Shown: positions 1 to 10,989, numbered from the stretch's first letter. The stretch is DNA of 64,000 nucleotides from Naegleria lovaniensis (GCF_003324165.1 NW_025407857.1:402435-466434); one strand, 5' to 3'. Program-made: numbers and translations. Notes: generated by a model from the letters alone, not told the origin.

Positions 1-1
1 C

Positions 2-949
2 ATGAAAAAAGGAAAGATCAAGAAGACATTGAAGGAAAAGCTCAAAATACTGATCGGTGTTGCTAATGGCATGAAGTACCTACATGGACTGAATCCTCAA
101 TACTTAATTCATAGAGATTTGAAACCAGCGAATATTGTGCTTGATCAATCGAATGTTCCAAAAGTAAGTATTCCGTTTGTGACCACTCTTCATCAACATT
201 GGTTGACTCAAAGGTGTGTGACTTTGGGTAAGTGTAGATATGTGAAACAACATGACGTTCATAATGAACATTCATTCATTCATTCACATCATTGCATCGT
301 TACAGTTTGAGTCGTACTGTGTCGAGCTCTCCAACCAAGTCGTTAACAACAAATATTGGAACTCTAATTTACATGTAAGTTTGTTTTCAATACTTGCAGA
401 AATGTATTTCTTAATACTTTCGTCGAACATACTGCCGTGAATAGGTGTCCTGTAAGTTTTTAATTCTATATTTTTACTCAATTATATTTATCAACTTTAT
501 GTTACTAGGAATTGATTTTGGAAGACGATTCTGAACCGCTACATCAACTCTCACGAGAAAATGCCACAAAAATTGACGTCTATTCATATGCTATCATCAT
601 GTATGAATTATTCTATGAAGAGACAGCGTATTGGAATGAGAACTCTGAGAAAATTAATTATTTCAATCATTTGATTAATGAGCAAAAGAAAGTGAAATCG
701 CTTAATCTTCTCTTTTATGTTGCCAATCATGATAAGAGACCCTTCATACCATTCCTCAATTATGACGAAATGAAAATTTGGTGTGATAAATTCATGTCCA
801 ATGATGATACTACCAATGACGAACTTTTAATTGCAGTAGACAGTTACATGAAGTTGATGAAATCATGTTGGGCTTCTAATCCTAGCGATAGACCTTCGTT
901 TGAAAGAATTATTCAAAAGCTGACTGATATTTACAACATGGATTTCTAG
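2..949 (+). CDS. TKL-type protein kinase, C-terminal part (5' end outside window)
   Basis: This is the C-terminal two thirds of a protein kinase domain whose 5' end lies outside the window. Reading across splice sites gives HRDLKPANIVL (catalytic loop), VCDFGLSR (DFG), then GTLIYMCPE in place of the usual APE, DVYSYAIIMYELFYEET (helix F) and a terminal CWASNPSDRPSFERI block. Exons are 2-163, 214-227, 306-374, 445-451 and 509-949; all four introns are GT..AG and the joined frame stays open. The 14-nt and 7-nt exons carry the DFG and the residues before PE. The layout resembles the tyrosine-kinase-like receptors common in amoebae, and the kinase at the other end of the window also has an intron just before the Glu of this motif. 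The substrate cannot be told. Confidence 0.85.
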
Positions 950-1258
950 AAGTAGCTTTGGAGCATTCAAATTTGATGACAGAGGCAAATTAGGTCCAAA
1001 TAGTTCATGTTGAGAGACTGTTACTGGTATTTCATATCTCTGACTGGAGCTCCAATTTGTCTCAATGCTATCAAATAGCAGACATCAAGCAGAGATATCC
1101 AATTATTGAATTATCTACAACATTGTCGACCAATATCACGAAACAAAAAGTCGTAATTGAAACCCATCATTGACAATCCGTCAAATTGACATGCAGTTGT
1201 TGATATCAACACGCTGCACAACTAATAACAACATCCCAACATCATCACTTTGACCAAA
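950..1258. other. Intergenic, nothing recognised
   Basis: This stretch holds the 3' flank of the kinase gene and the upstream region of the 7TM-RGS gene. No open frame of note, repeat or RNA gene was seen. Confidence 0.5.
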
Positions 1259-3436
1259 ATGACATCAAATTTTACATCATTAGCTCCTTCAAACGAAACC
1301 GTTCTTGCATGTCATCCTCTCCTTCTCGCTCAAGGATTTACTTCGGAAAAGGGACTCTGTGACGACGCTCCCTCCTCGTACGTCATTTCATCCATTCAAC
1401 TCTTTGTTCATAGTATACTATGCATGGTCTCTCTCATTGGATTGATTTATAAGGTTCGGAAAATACAACAAACAGACAAGAGATCTTTCAACTCAACTGT
1501 CCACGTGGAGCACACACCATCCTCTCCACCCAGTGCACTGACTACAACTACTACGACCACCACATGTAGCAATGTGAATTATCTTACCGTTGCAAGAAAT
1601 CCTACACTCATGACTACTGGAACCATCATGTCGTTTCTTTTTGTCATGATCATGCAACTACGTATTTTGATTGGTCGAAAGCGATTTCCATGCTTTTTAT
1701 ACATGTTGGCCTATCACTTTGCAGCCCCTTCCATGTCGACTACTATTGTGCTGCGAACCATAAGAGTGGCCATGTTGGGACTCTTGAATCAGTTGAAGGT
1801 GAAAATTGGACAACGTGAATTGGAGAAATATTTCAATAGCAAGGATAGAAATACGATCGAAATTGTCATGCCATTTGTCAACGACGAAGCTCAACAAGAA
1901 TTAGAAATTAACAGTGTTGTGAACACCAGCACAAGTGTTACTCATCAAGGTCATGTTGGATCTGATGAAGATCACGAATTTGAAAATATTGATCTATCGG
2001 ATCCTCCTCAAATTTTGAATGGAATGGTCATTGACACCAACTCATGCCCAAATTATCACACTTCACCCAATTCTTCACCTTCCTCTTCATATCCTCTTTC
2101 TCGCATGAATTCAAGCACAACATTCAGTATGGAAAGAAAATCTCAGAATACAGACTCTTTTTTTCGAAATGTGAGCAATGTTCAAGTAGTGACGAATGAT
2201 AATAAGGTTATATGTACCTCCAAAAGTGAGAACAACCTCCTTTCAATGAAGTTACCTACCTACGAGACAATTGCATTGAAAATGTATACCTTTCTCACCT
2301 CTACCAAGTTTGTAATCCTATTCTATACGGCTACTTTTTTCATTCATCTTGTTCTTTATCTCACCATTGGAAGTATTGATTATTACTATTGGACGACACA
2401 TGAAAGCAAGCAAGATCAGGCCTCAATAGAAAATATTCACAATGCATGGGTATTGGATAGCTTTATATTCTCAACCAGTGGATGTGGAAGTGATACATAT
2501 AATTTGTACCTATTCATTGCGGAAGTAGTCGTTTATTTGATTTTGGTTTTATCAGTGTCAACATTTGTCTTGTTTGTGAAGAGAGATGTGTGGAAGTTGA
2601 AGATGGAAGTATTTGCCATCTTCTTAAATTGGGCTATTTTAGGATTAATTTATTGTGCACCTTTGCTTCTAAGCGAAGTGTCAAAGTTGTAAGTGTGTGA
2701 ATTGATCATGTAACATGTTTGTGATAGAATCACTCGCTTAAATAACATACATTTGTGACATGCATTTGACCACGATGCTACATCCCAATTGTAACATACA
2801 TTTGACGAATGACACAGAGTGGACTATTACTTTCCATGGGCCTTTTTCATGTTCTTGGCAGGAATGATTGATACATTCATATCTGTGACAATTCCTGTAT
2901 TTTTCTTGCAACGTGAAAACAAGTCCTCTCATGGCAAAGCCACAACCCATACAACTCCAACTGGAAATGCTGAAATCCCAACAAGCGCCACTAATGAAAT
3001 TGCCAGGTGTTTGCAACACCCAGAAATTTATCCCCTCTTTCTGTCATTTGGTGAACGCTCCTATGCACCTGAAGACATTTTGTGCTACAATTTGATTGAA
3101 CAATTCAAAAAGTCATCCCAGAGAAATCGCAAGAAGATTATTTGCACCCTCTGTGACACGTATCTTAAATATGCTGCACCTTTACAACTAAACCTATCGA
3201 ACCAAGACTTGGAAAAGCTTGCTCCTGTCTTTGAAATGCAACAGAAAATTCTGGAAGAGAACAAGCAACGAGCACGTTTCTCAATGAGTACTCTTTCCAG
3301 AGGAATTGAAATTCCTTCCAATTTCTTGAACAACCTGCAATTAATGTCTGAGAGAAATCTCTTGGACTTGTATGAGAGATTTTATGAAGAGCACCAAAAG
3401 GTATTGAAGGACAAGTTAGGTATTTGCAAACTTTGA
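1259..3436 (+). CDS. Seven-transmembrane receptor fused to an RGS domain
   Basis: Two exons, 1259-2688 and 2818-3436, join in frame through a gtaagt donor and a cag acceptor to give 682 residues. The first ATG of the open frame is used. I count seven hydrophobic segments: SYVISSIQLFVHSIL, TGTIMSFLFVMIMQL, FPCFLYMLAYHF, FVILFYTATFFIHLVLYL, LYLFIAEVVVYLILVL, VFAIFLNWAILGLIY and, after the intron, FPWAFFMFLAGMIDTF. A long Ser/Asn-rich loop (about residues 215-335) separates the third and fourth. Residues about 538-672 form an RGS domain (CLQHPEIYPLFLSF, YAPEDILCYNLIEQF, ERNLLDLYERFYEEH). RGS domains speed GTP hydrolysis on G-alpha. The architecture resembles plant AtRGS1 and similar amoebozoan and Naegleria receptors. 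The protein is expected at the plasma membrane; the ligand is unknown. Confidence 0.85.
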
Positions 3437-4204
3437 GAAAAACTCGTTGGTGCAGTGTCCTCATCCACGATCATAGTCTCTGCTGTATGAGAGAGAGCAA
3501 ATTTGAACCTTGTAATTCAAGCCATCATGAAGCGTTCGAGATTAATCTCTCATGAGACTAAAATTGTACAACAATGTTTAAGGAAATGTAAAAGCAGTAC
3601 ACGACCTTAATTTGTTTGTAAAACATTTTACATTGTTGATCGTTGATAAGGCATCGAGTTCCATATCGGAACATAGCTGCTGAGGGAAGTAAAATAGAAC
3701 GGCTCATGTTACCTCCCTTCACTGAATTCAAAGTTGATTTACTCAGTAAGAGTTAATTCCTCTGCTATTGATGTACGTGATATTGATTGGTTAAAGAGAG
3801 ATGTCTTCCAATTCGTTCTTTCAACCAGGTGATGATCAAACGTGATTAAAAGGAAGGTGCGATTTTAGGCTCTTTGATATCAAAATAGTGATTGTATCCA
3901 GCGCTTTCCCATTGATTGGCGGAAGACTGTTTAATTCAACAGAGGGCTGCCTCACAACTCATGGTGGGCTCATGAATTGGAATCCACCAATGGCATTGCT
4001 CGACAATTTTAAATGCAGATTTTTTGCTTTTGCGCAACATTTAACGCTCATTGTAACGAGTGTGCACACAAACAAACCAACCAAAAAAGAAAAAAAAGCA
4101 ATTTGCTTGTTGCTGTTTGGAGAGATTAGTGTGTGCCGTTCCGTGCTGTTGCTTGTTGTGTTATCAATTTATATATTGATTGATTCCGTTATCATCACCG
4201 AAAC
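3437..4204. other. Intergenic, no convincing gene
   Basis: This 770-base stretch has only one long open frame (3888-4277). That frame starts on a non-ATG codon and is rich in Cys, Leu and Trp without domain-like order, so I do not count it. No repeat or RNA gene was seen. Confidence 0.4.
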
Positions 4205-4474
4205 ATGTTGGACTTTCAAAACTATAGAAACCAAACTGGATTTATTACTGGTACCAGTTATGTACCAACCAAGGTGAATAACAACTTGTTTGTTGCAGGT
4301 GGATCATCCGGTGCTTCAAACAAGATGGTGAGACCCGTAGTGTGTCCTTGCAAGTCATCATCGGGGGTGGAAGTTGGAAAGCTGTTGGATATGGCTCTCT
4401 TGAAACGACAAAACCTAATGATGAACAAGCAAACCACCATAACATCTGCAACAACAACTTCGACTCAATTCTAA
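4205..4474 (+). CDS. Possible small protein of unknown function (89 aa)
   Basis: An ATG-started frame of 89 codons reads as a soluble peptide with FVAGGSSGASNKMVRPVVCPCK and EVGKLLDMALLKRQNLMM segments and a Thr-rich tail (TTITSATTTSTQF). Amino-acid use is more protein-like than in overlapping frames, and it stands alone in a 1.6-kb gap. I recognise no family. It could be a chance frame or a single exon of a spliced gene. Confidence 0.35.
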   Translation: MLDFQNYRNQTGFITGTSYVPTKVNNNLFVAGGSSGASNKMVRPVVCPCKSSSGVEVGKLLDMALLKRQNLMMNKQTTITSATTTSTQF

Positions 4475-5053
4475 TAGCACACGTATAACGACTCCTTCTA
4501 ACGATAGGCTGGATGAAATGGTGCACTTGAAGAGTGTGTTACTCTTTCGGTAAAGATATCTCCACTCTCGTGGATGGACGTATAATACTCGAGAGAACAC
4601 ACTTGATGATTGTCAATGCCATGCAGCATGATGAACACGATTTGGAAGTTTACCGTTTCCCATTATGTTCATTCAAGGAACAATGGTAAAAGTTGCAGAA
4701 CACACAGTTGCTTGGCTCGTTTGTTGCAAATCTTTGATCTTACCCAAGTGCACTTTTCATCCTAATACTATACTGAACACTTGTGTGGTGCATGGTCGTT
4801 TGTAGAGAGATAGAAGCTACAACATTTGCTTTTCACTCTTTGTCACGTCCGTGTACACACTCACGATTCACACGACGCGAGGTTCATTCACTCTCAAACT
4901 CCAATTTTGCATACGGCTTTTTCATAATCACTACATTTGTGATTTCAAACCAATAGAAAACAATAAAATTCATAAACAATATTAAATTCTTTCTGTAACT
5001 GGGAAAATCATCTCAGTGCCGATTCAACTAAGAAAAATCTCACGAACAAAAAA
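4475..5053. other. Intergenic / 5' flank of the COMMD gene
   Basis: No open frame worth calling was found. The 120 bases before the next gene are AT-rich and end in six A residues directly before its ATG. Confidence 0.4.
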
Positions 5054-5710
5054 ATGTCTTCATCATCAAACTCACTCAATTGCTTTCAAAGTGTTCCGGA
5101 GGGGTTTCACAGCGCTGTCGATGACTTGAATCGAGTGCATCCCGATATTATCAATGAAATGGCTCACAAGACAGTCATGTTTATTCTTGGAAAAGGATTG
5201 GGATGTTATGTGGATGATTACCAGGGTTGGATTTCCGATGTGAATAATCAAGCCTTGTCGAGCAAGCAAATTGAAAATGTGATAAATCTTCTCTTGTATA
5301 TATTCCGTACTGCTCGGCAATTTAGAGTAGCTCTTGCAGATTTTCCAAAATTATTGAGATCAAACACACAAATTCAAGTGAACAAAATCAAAGTCATGTG
5401 TCCCGAATATGAAATTTTATTGGAACAAACAAAATTAAGGGAAGACAATGATACATCATCTACCACTGAATCCACTCAACAAGATAAAAAGTTTTTAGAT
5501 GATTTTGAATTGCCTCGATTGAAACATTTGGATTGGAAATTGAGTATTGCAACGGCGTCGAGTTCATGCGAGAATTTACAGAGCGCAAAAGTGACTCTTA
5601 CAATGCTCATGACCAATAGTCAGAGAAAAACAATTGATCTAACGTTGAGTGAATTTAAGAGAATGTATTCAGAATTTTCAGATATGGCTGGTCTTATTGA
5701 TTCATTGTAA
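5054..5710 (+). CDS. COMM domain-containing protein (COMMD family)
   Basis: A single exon of 218 residues. The last 65 residues form a COMM-like domain: it opens with LPRLKHLDWKLSIATASS, has beta-strand-rich VTLTMLMTNSQRKTIDLTL, and ends in a helix, EFKRMYSEFSDMAGLIDSL. The N-terminal half is helical, as in COMMD proteins, and the total length fits the family (about 190-220). COMMD proteins form the ring of the Commander complex that recycles membrane cargo from endosomes with CCDC22/CCDC93 and retriever. I cannot assign one of the ten paralogues. The ATG is preceded by six A residues. Confidence 0.75.
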   Translation: MSSSSNSLNCFQSVPEGFHSAVDDLNRVHPDIINEMAHKTVMFILGKGLGCYVDDYQGWISDVNNQALSSKQIENVINLLLYIFRTARQFRVALADFPKLLRSNTQIQVNKIKVMCPEYEILLEQTKLREDNDTSSTTESTQQDKKFLDDFELPRLKHLDWKLSIATASSSCENLQSAKVTLTMLMTNSQRKTIDLTLSEFKRMYSEFSDMAGLIDSL

Positions 5711-5880
5711 ATGTTGTATCAAACAACTCGCACCCACTGACCGAAGAAAGAATGGCAGTCTTGTTGAAATAAATTTACCCAATGTGCTTTTATTTCCTTG
5801 TGGCATTGATTGGAATGTTGGTGTCATTGATTATGGCGACTTTGTTAACATTGATTAGTTAGTGGCTACAAAATTTCTGT

Positions 5881-7539
5881 TTAGTAGGAATACGGTTTGT
5901 TAGGAACAACTCTGTCACATAACAACAGGGTTTCTTGAATTTCTCTCAACTTGCCAATGTCGTGATCTAAATTTTCCAAAGCATCTTCATCTAAGGTGCT
6001 CATGTCGCTTAATTTACACAAATTTTCAATGGACGCAAGGTAATTGGCTTCTAGCCGTTTGAGCACTAATTGTTCGTGTTGAATGCCATGAGACTTAATT
6101 TTTAACACGGATTTTGAGTACAGATTGGCAATGTCTGTCAATGATCGGTAATAAATGTCATCATCTTCTGTTTGCAGCCATTTACGTGCGGGCTTTTTCG
6201 TACTATTGATATTTAAAATCACTGGATGATGTTTCAGATGAGTCATTAGCTCGCTATAGTTATTCCATTTGTGGTACAACTCTTGTTTGAATGCAAGAGA
6301 TGGATATTTTGAGAAATTTTTGGAAACTTCTTCGTGTTGTGGTTGTTGTGGTTCAGATGGTTGTGAGGATGAATGATTTTGTTGTGAAACGCCCAGGCTT
6401 AAATTAATAACTATGTTGGCATCGACAGGTTTCAGACATTTCAACATTAATGCAAGAGCTTGATCGAGAGCCATTTTCGATGAGCTAATTTTCTGCTCAA
6501 TGGTCGATATTTTGTCATTGTCGCTTTGAGGCTCGTATTCTGTCATTAAATGATACAATCGTAATGTTACAAATGATGAAGTAATTCCAAGATATGGAAT
6601 TTTCTCTTCTTCGTTTTGAGGAGAGCTTGTAATCCCTAAATTAGATTTTGAGTTTTGGAGTAAGAGTTCAGATTCGGGCTCCGTCTTTCCATTTTTCTGC
6701 AGGTGGTCCTTGTAAATACGTTCTGCCTCTTTCAAAACCTCATCATCAATTAATAAATCTCCCTTTGATAAATTGAGATCTTTTTGTGTACTATTATTAC
6801 TAGACGGAGTGGCAAGAATGGGTTTAGTAATCTTTTCAATTGCGGTATGGTCAATCAAATAACATGTTGCATCCAATACTAGGCATAGAATAAATACATG
6901 ATCATGCAATTCATAATTTTTCGTTGTTTGATTCAATTGAATGAGTCCACATTGATCTAACAATTGAATACGATCCTTATTTGTTTCATTGTACGATACA
7001 ATGGTAACAGTGTTTTTTCGCTTCTTTTTGGCAGGTTCTCCTCTAGATGAGCTTGATTGAGAGCTACTGGTACCGCTATTGTTGTTGTTGTTACTTGTTG
7101 TGGTCGTAGTGGTTGTAGATTTAGAAGCTTTTGAATAAACGAGTCCATTTGGATCATCATCCAATTCATTTCCTTCCAATGATCCCAATGATGAAAAGAA
7201 TTTTCTCTCCAAAGCCTTACTCAAATACCTTCCATTCAATTTGATCAAAATTAATTTTGCTTTCATTTGTGCTGGATCGGATGCTTCTGTAGTGGAATTA
7301 AAGAAAAAGTGTTGTTCATCCCGATCATCCATCACGCAACAACTACCTTCAAAGATGATAAAAGCATCTTCCATCACATGAGAATAATGGTGTTGCAAAA
7401 AATTTGAAAATTCCATACAATAGCTATTATTGTTTTTGGCTTTATACGGATGGGAGCGAACAAATTCTTCATAGTGCTGATTGAGTTGAGAGAATGGACA
7501 CATGAAAGGAAGGGCACTGAAGAATTCGTGTCGGTTCAT
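5881..7539 (-). CDS. Unknown protein, 552 aa, with low-complexity and basic patches
   Basis: A single exon of 552 residues starting at an ATG that follows eight A residues on the coding strand. I recognise no family. The N-terminal 120 residues (FSALPFMCPFSQLNQHYEEF, LILIKLNGRYLSKALERKFF) and the C-terminal 130 residues (YYRSLTDIANLYSKSVLKIK, ENLDHDIGKLREIQETLLL) look folded and mostly helical. They flank a Thr/Asn/Ser run and a PAKKKRKNTV stretch that could be a nuclear localisation signal. The middle has VFILCLVLDATCYLIDH, which is hydrophobic but short for a membrane span. It is convergent with the COMMD gene, with 170 bases between their stop codons. Confidence 0.7.
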   Translation of the reverse strand: MNRHEFFSALPFMCPFSQLNQHYEEFVRSHPYKAKNNNSYCMEFSNFLQHHYSHVMEDAFIIFEGSCCVMDDRDEQHFFFNSTTEASDPAQMKAKLILIKLNGRYLSKALERKFFSSLGSLEGNELDDDPNGLVYSKASKSTTTTTTTSNNNNNSGTSSSQSSSSRGEPAKKKRKNTVTIVSYNETNKDRIQLLDQCGLIQLNQTTKNYELHDHVFILCLVLDATCYLIDHTAIEKITKPILATPSSNNSTQKDLNLSKGDLLIDDEVLKEAERIYKDHLQKNGKTEPESELLLQNSKSNLGITSSPQNEEEKIPYLGITSSFVTLRLYHLMTEYEPQSDNDKISTIEQKISSSKMALDQALALMLKCLKPVDANIVINLSLGVSQQNHSSSQPSEPQQPQHEEVSKNFSKYPSLAFKQELYHKWNNYSELMTHLKHHPVILNINSTKKPARKWLQTEDDDIYYRSLTDIANLYSKSVLKIKSHGIQHEQLVLKRLEANYLASIENLCKLSDMSTLDEDALENLDHDIGKLREIQETLLLCDRVVPNKPYSY

Positions 7540-7668
7540 TTTTTTTTAACAGTTCCAACAAATTTTCGAATGGATTTTTAATTATTTACATTGGCAAGAG
7601 CTCTTTGTCAAACTTGCACACAATCATTTCATAATAATAATGTTCTTTTCTATATGGAACAACCGTGG

Positions 7669-9813
7669 TTATTTCTTATTACGCTTCACATTTGGTGTTT
7701 CTGCTGGAATGGTGCACTCATGACAGGCACTACTCGAACCTTCTTTTGAAGAAGAATTAAGGTCAGGGAACAATAATTTTCTCTTACTTGAACCGGCTCC
7801 AATAACGTATTCAGATCCTCTGGCTCCCAAATAAAAATTGGTTGCCCATGCACCAACTAATGGAATCTTTTCACGAGCTTTCCTGTTACACCAATTTCCC
7901 AATGGAATAATAGGTCGAACAATGAAACCAAATTTGTAAGCCATTTTAGACATGTCATAATACCAGGCCGCTGTTTTCACTTCTTCTCCTTCACTAATAA
8001 TTTTCCATGCATTTTCAAAGGTTCGAGTGGGATATCTCTGATCACCAATCATTGAGAGAGTTCTAATAAGGAGTCTCCAGAATATTGGAGGATAATCATT
8101 GTCGTCAGCACCACCAGTCTCCATTAATTTTGCCTTCTTTTCAGCAACCTCAACAAATTTGTCAATAATTTTTCCAGCCATAATTTTTCTCAGGTTAACT
8201 GTAACCTCTGTCACTCGTTCAAAATTGGTAATTTCGCATGTTTGAATGCTATCTGCAAGCTCTTTCAACCCCCAATGTAAAAGAAGAGATTTGTGCTTGA
8301 TATTACATTCATCCTTTTTCGCACACGTGAAATGAAAGTATACATGTTGGTTCATAGAGCCTCCTTTCTCATTCAAAATCCCACTTTCATAAAGAAGCTT
8401 TTTAAAAGTTGTATTTCGTTGAAAATCATCTCTAATGACGCTTAGATGAGCTTCTTGTTCAAGATGCAACTTGTCATATGCAGTCTTATATGCTTGCTGC
8501 GCAGCATTGTCAACGTTTTGCATATCATTGTAATATTCCTGATAACGCACAATCTCATCTTTGACAAGAGAGAGTTTTGTTTGGTGTTCGATTTTCTGCT
8601 TATTGAGTTGATATCGATTAATTTCAATCTCGTTTCGTTCATGACAATATTGATTCTTAAGTTGTAATTTTTGTGCATAGAGTTCTAATTTTCCATTCAA
8701 GCGAGGAGGTATGGTTTGAGCTTCTTGAGAAGTACTCCTTTTAAATACTCCAGAAAAAATTCCAAATAGAGAACTAAACGAATATGTTGCCTTCACAGTT
8801 GGAGTGGAGTTGTTTGATTCTTGCACTGTTGAAGTGTTTTCGTGCAAGAGATTCAAAGGAGGAGCCGATGGTTGTCGATCGTTCTGTAAAGCCCATGTCT
8901 TTGAATGTTCATTGAATTCTGTCGATTTAAGTTGTTGTAATTCTCTTTCAGCTGTTTCAATGAGTTGTGCTACTTTTTTGAATTTTTCATCCAACAATTT
9001 TTCCTCCATCTCTATAGATTTTAAGGATTTTTCCGCGTCCTCTTGATCTGCCTTTGCAAGCTCCAATGCTGATTTGACCTCAGCCAACTGTTGATGATAC
9101 TCGACTAACTTGTACCGATCTGCCTCACGCTCAATTTGTTGACAAAACTTTTGATATTCGTCATCATATTCATCGATAAAGTTCACAACTACATGTATGG
9201 GAAGAATAGGCTCCTTGCCTGCAGGAAGTTTCGTTGTTTTCATCTGATGGATCAACTCTGTACGCAATTTAGCAGCTTCTTTCAACACGAGTAGCTCTCT
9301 CTCAATACAGTGTTGTGAGTTTTGTTTGACGTTTTGGACTTGCAATACAACCACAATCATGTTCGGCCTGTGATGTAGAATATCTTGTCGTGTTTGTTGA
9401 AAGGCGTCATCAGTTTCATTTAACTTCTTTTCGAATACTCCTCTCGAATCTATAAGGTTCAAGCCGTCGTGACACAAAGAGCTTGAATCGATACGATAAT
9501 TATACTTCTCCACAGTACCAACTCCATATTTCTTGTCTAGCTCTTTATGATTCTTCGTTACAGGCTGTTGGGTTGGGTTAATGATGGATATCAACTGGCT
9601 GATAATACTTGTTTTTCCAGATTGTGGATTTCCCAAAAACACAGCACTTCTCTTATTTCCTAACTCACTGATAAAAACAAGCTCCTTGTTGAGTTGCACG
9701 AAATCTTGTTCTGTGAATACTTCGGCTTTAGGGTTCAAAGCTTGGTTGAGTTCGCGCCGTTCGTTTTCAGGTAAGTAAAACTTGACAATGTTTGAAAAGG
9801 GATTCGAGTTCAT
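7669..9813 (-). CDS. Large P-loop GTPase with long coiled coil (AIG1/dynamin-like in layout)
   Basis: A single exon of 714 residues if translation starts at MNSNPFSNIV; the frame is open 45 codons further upstream, but that extension overlaps the divergent promoter and reads as non-coding. GTPase motifs are visible. G1 is GNPQSGKTS (about 61-69), a DSRG in LNLIDSRGVFEKKL is a DxxG-type G3, and VVVNFIDEYDDEY lies where the NKxD motif should be. A strong coiled coil of about 100 residues follows (LAEVKSALELAKADQEDAEK onward), then a second helical block and a C-terminal globular part. The layout recalls Gimap/AIG1 and other membrane-associated large GTPases. The family placement is an inference and the cellular role is unknown. 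Confidence 0.7.
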   Translation of the reverse strand: MNSNPFSNIVKFYLPENERRELNQALNPKAEVFTEQDFVQLNKELVFISELGNKRSAVFLGNPQSGKTSIISQLISIINPTQQPVTKNHKELDKKYGVGTVEKYNYRIDSSSLCHDGLNLIDSRGVFEKKLNETDDAFQQTRQDILHHRPNMIVVVLQVQNVKQNSQHCIERELLVLKEAAKLRTELIHQMKTTKLPAGKEPILPIHVVVNFIDEYDDEYQKFCQQIEREADRYKLVEYHQQLAEVKSALELAKADQEDAEKSLKSIEMEEKLLDEKFKKVAQLIETAERELQQLKSTEFNEHSKTWALQNDRQPSAPPLNLLHENTSTVQESNNSTPTVKATYSFSSLFGIFSGVFKRSTSQEAQTIPPRLNGKLELYAQKLQLKNQYCHERNEIEINRYQLNKQKIEHQTKLSLVKDEIVRYQEYYNDMQNVDNAAQQAYKTAYDKLHLEQEAHLSVIRDDFQRNTTFKKLLYESGILNEKGGSMNQHVYFHFTCAKKDECNIKHKSLLLHWGLKELADSIQTCEITNFERVTEVTVNLRKIMAGKIIDKFVEVAEKKAKLMETGGADDNDYPPIFWRLLIRTLSMIGDQRYPTRTFENAWKIISEGEEVKTAAWYYDMSKMAYKFGFIVRPIIPLGNWCNRKAREKIPLVGAWATNFYLGARGSEYVIGAGSSKRKLLFPDLNSSSKEGSSSACHECTIPAETPNVKRNKK

Positions 9814-10039
9814 GGTTGTGGTGTAGTAGTTGTATGTTTTTTTTTTGTTTGACAAAAGAATGCCCAATGTTGCAGCAGTGTTAAATAGGTTCCAGTTGCT
9901 TGGACGTCTTGTAGACGTCAGTACTGTGCCAAAGGCTATAAAAGTCACAACAACATTCTTGCAGACGTCAGTAACTGATAAGCCAAAACAGCCAAAGACC
10001 AGATCGGTAGTTTGTCCAAGACGTCACGCTCACAAAAAA

Positions 10040-10825
10040 ATGTCTCCACCCTCCATTCCAGAGTTGTGGCGTGGCTCCATCCTTTCCAAAGTATACGAAG
10101 ACATTCGTGCAAGATTAAAAATCTACTTTCCATACGCTCTATACGCAAACAAACTTTGTTACAAATGTCCAATCTGTGAAGTGTCAACTACCAAGAAAGA
10201 CAAACAGAAAAGGATCATGGATCATTTTCTTACCGCTCATTTGAGCGTGAATGAACAATGCAAGGAGTTTTCTTCAATGGTTTTTGATATCATTCAATGC
10301 TGCAATGAGGAAAATGAGAAGCATAGACATGTCAGATTTAAGCAGCTTTGCGAAAGGATGAAAGAGTCCAAAACAGTAACAGTCACTCCAACACAACAGT
10401 TACAGATGGATCAACTTGGGTACATGAGTTCAGATGATAATTTTCTTGCGGTAAATGTATCGACACAAAGTCAACACTCATCCATCGGCACTCCAAATCT
10501 AAACCTACCCACACATGCCAGTGATTCAGCACACTTTTTGCAAAATGGTGTTCTTCATGAACAATTCTCTACTTTTGTCCAATACAATGACATTAGCATC
10601 ACAGACATCAACAATCGATTAGCAGTGATTGAACATTATCTTAATTGTACTTTACCTTTTCAACTGCAAGAGGAAATTCAACGCCTTATTAATGCTACAC
10701 TTGATGTTCGTGCAGGTCAGGTCCACAACACGACCTCTCAACAAGAGGAAGAACAGCCAGTAATGAAGGAGGGTTTGGACGATGAATTTTCATCTTCGAA
10801 TGGTATGGAATTTAACCTTGAATAA
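10040..10825 (+). CDS. Zinc-finger-like protein, 261 aa
   Basis: The start MSPPSIPELW is chosen because it follows six A residues, as in many genes here; the frame is open further upstream. Residues 30-65 contain CYKCPICEVSTT followed by RIMDHFLTAHL, a Cys-x2-Cys plus His-x4-His arrangement like a C2H2 finger with a stretched loop. The rest is Gln/Asn/Ser-rich with an acidic C-terminus (EGLDDEFSSSNGMEFNLE) and a helix (NNRLAVIEHYLNCTLPF). It could be a DNA- or RNA-binding regulator. It is divergent from the GTPase gene with about 225 bases between the starts. Confidence 0.65.
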   Translation: MSPPSIPELWRGSILSKVYEDIRARLKIYFPYALYANKLCYKCPICEVSTTKKDKQKRIMDHFLTAHLSVNEQCKEFSSMVFDIIQCCNEENEKHRHVRFKQLCERMKESKTVTVTPTQQLQMDQLGYMSSDDNFLAVNVSTQSQHSSIGTPNLNLPTHASDSAHFLQNGVLHEQFSTFVQYNDISITDINNRLAVIEHYLNCTLPFQLQEEIQRLINATLDVRAGQVHNTTSQQEEEQPVMKEGLDDEFSSSNGMEFNLE

Positions 10826-10989
10826 GATATGTCCAAATTGTTAGACTTCTAACTGTATTCTGTGTACATAATTTCCTTTAAACATATCTTTTTATGAATT
10901 TCTTTCGTTTTCTATAGGATCGTTTTTTAAACTCCAACAAAATTGGCGCTTCCACTTGTCACGAGTTCATTCATTTTGACTTTGAATTT

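Noticed and set aside
3888-4277. 129-codon open frame on the + strand
   Set aside because: No ATG at its start, composition rich in Cys/Leu without domain order, and it overlaps a more protein-like short frame.
9814-9948. Upstream extension of the coiled-coil GTPase
   Set aside because: It is open by chance into the divergent promoter; MNSNPFSNIV is a better start.
9830-10039. Upstream extension of the zinc-finger-like protein
   Set aside because: The ATG at 10040 follows an A6 run as in other genes here, and the upstream text overlaps the divergent gene's leader.
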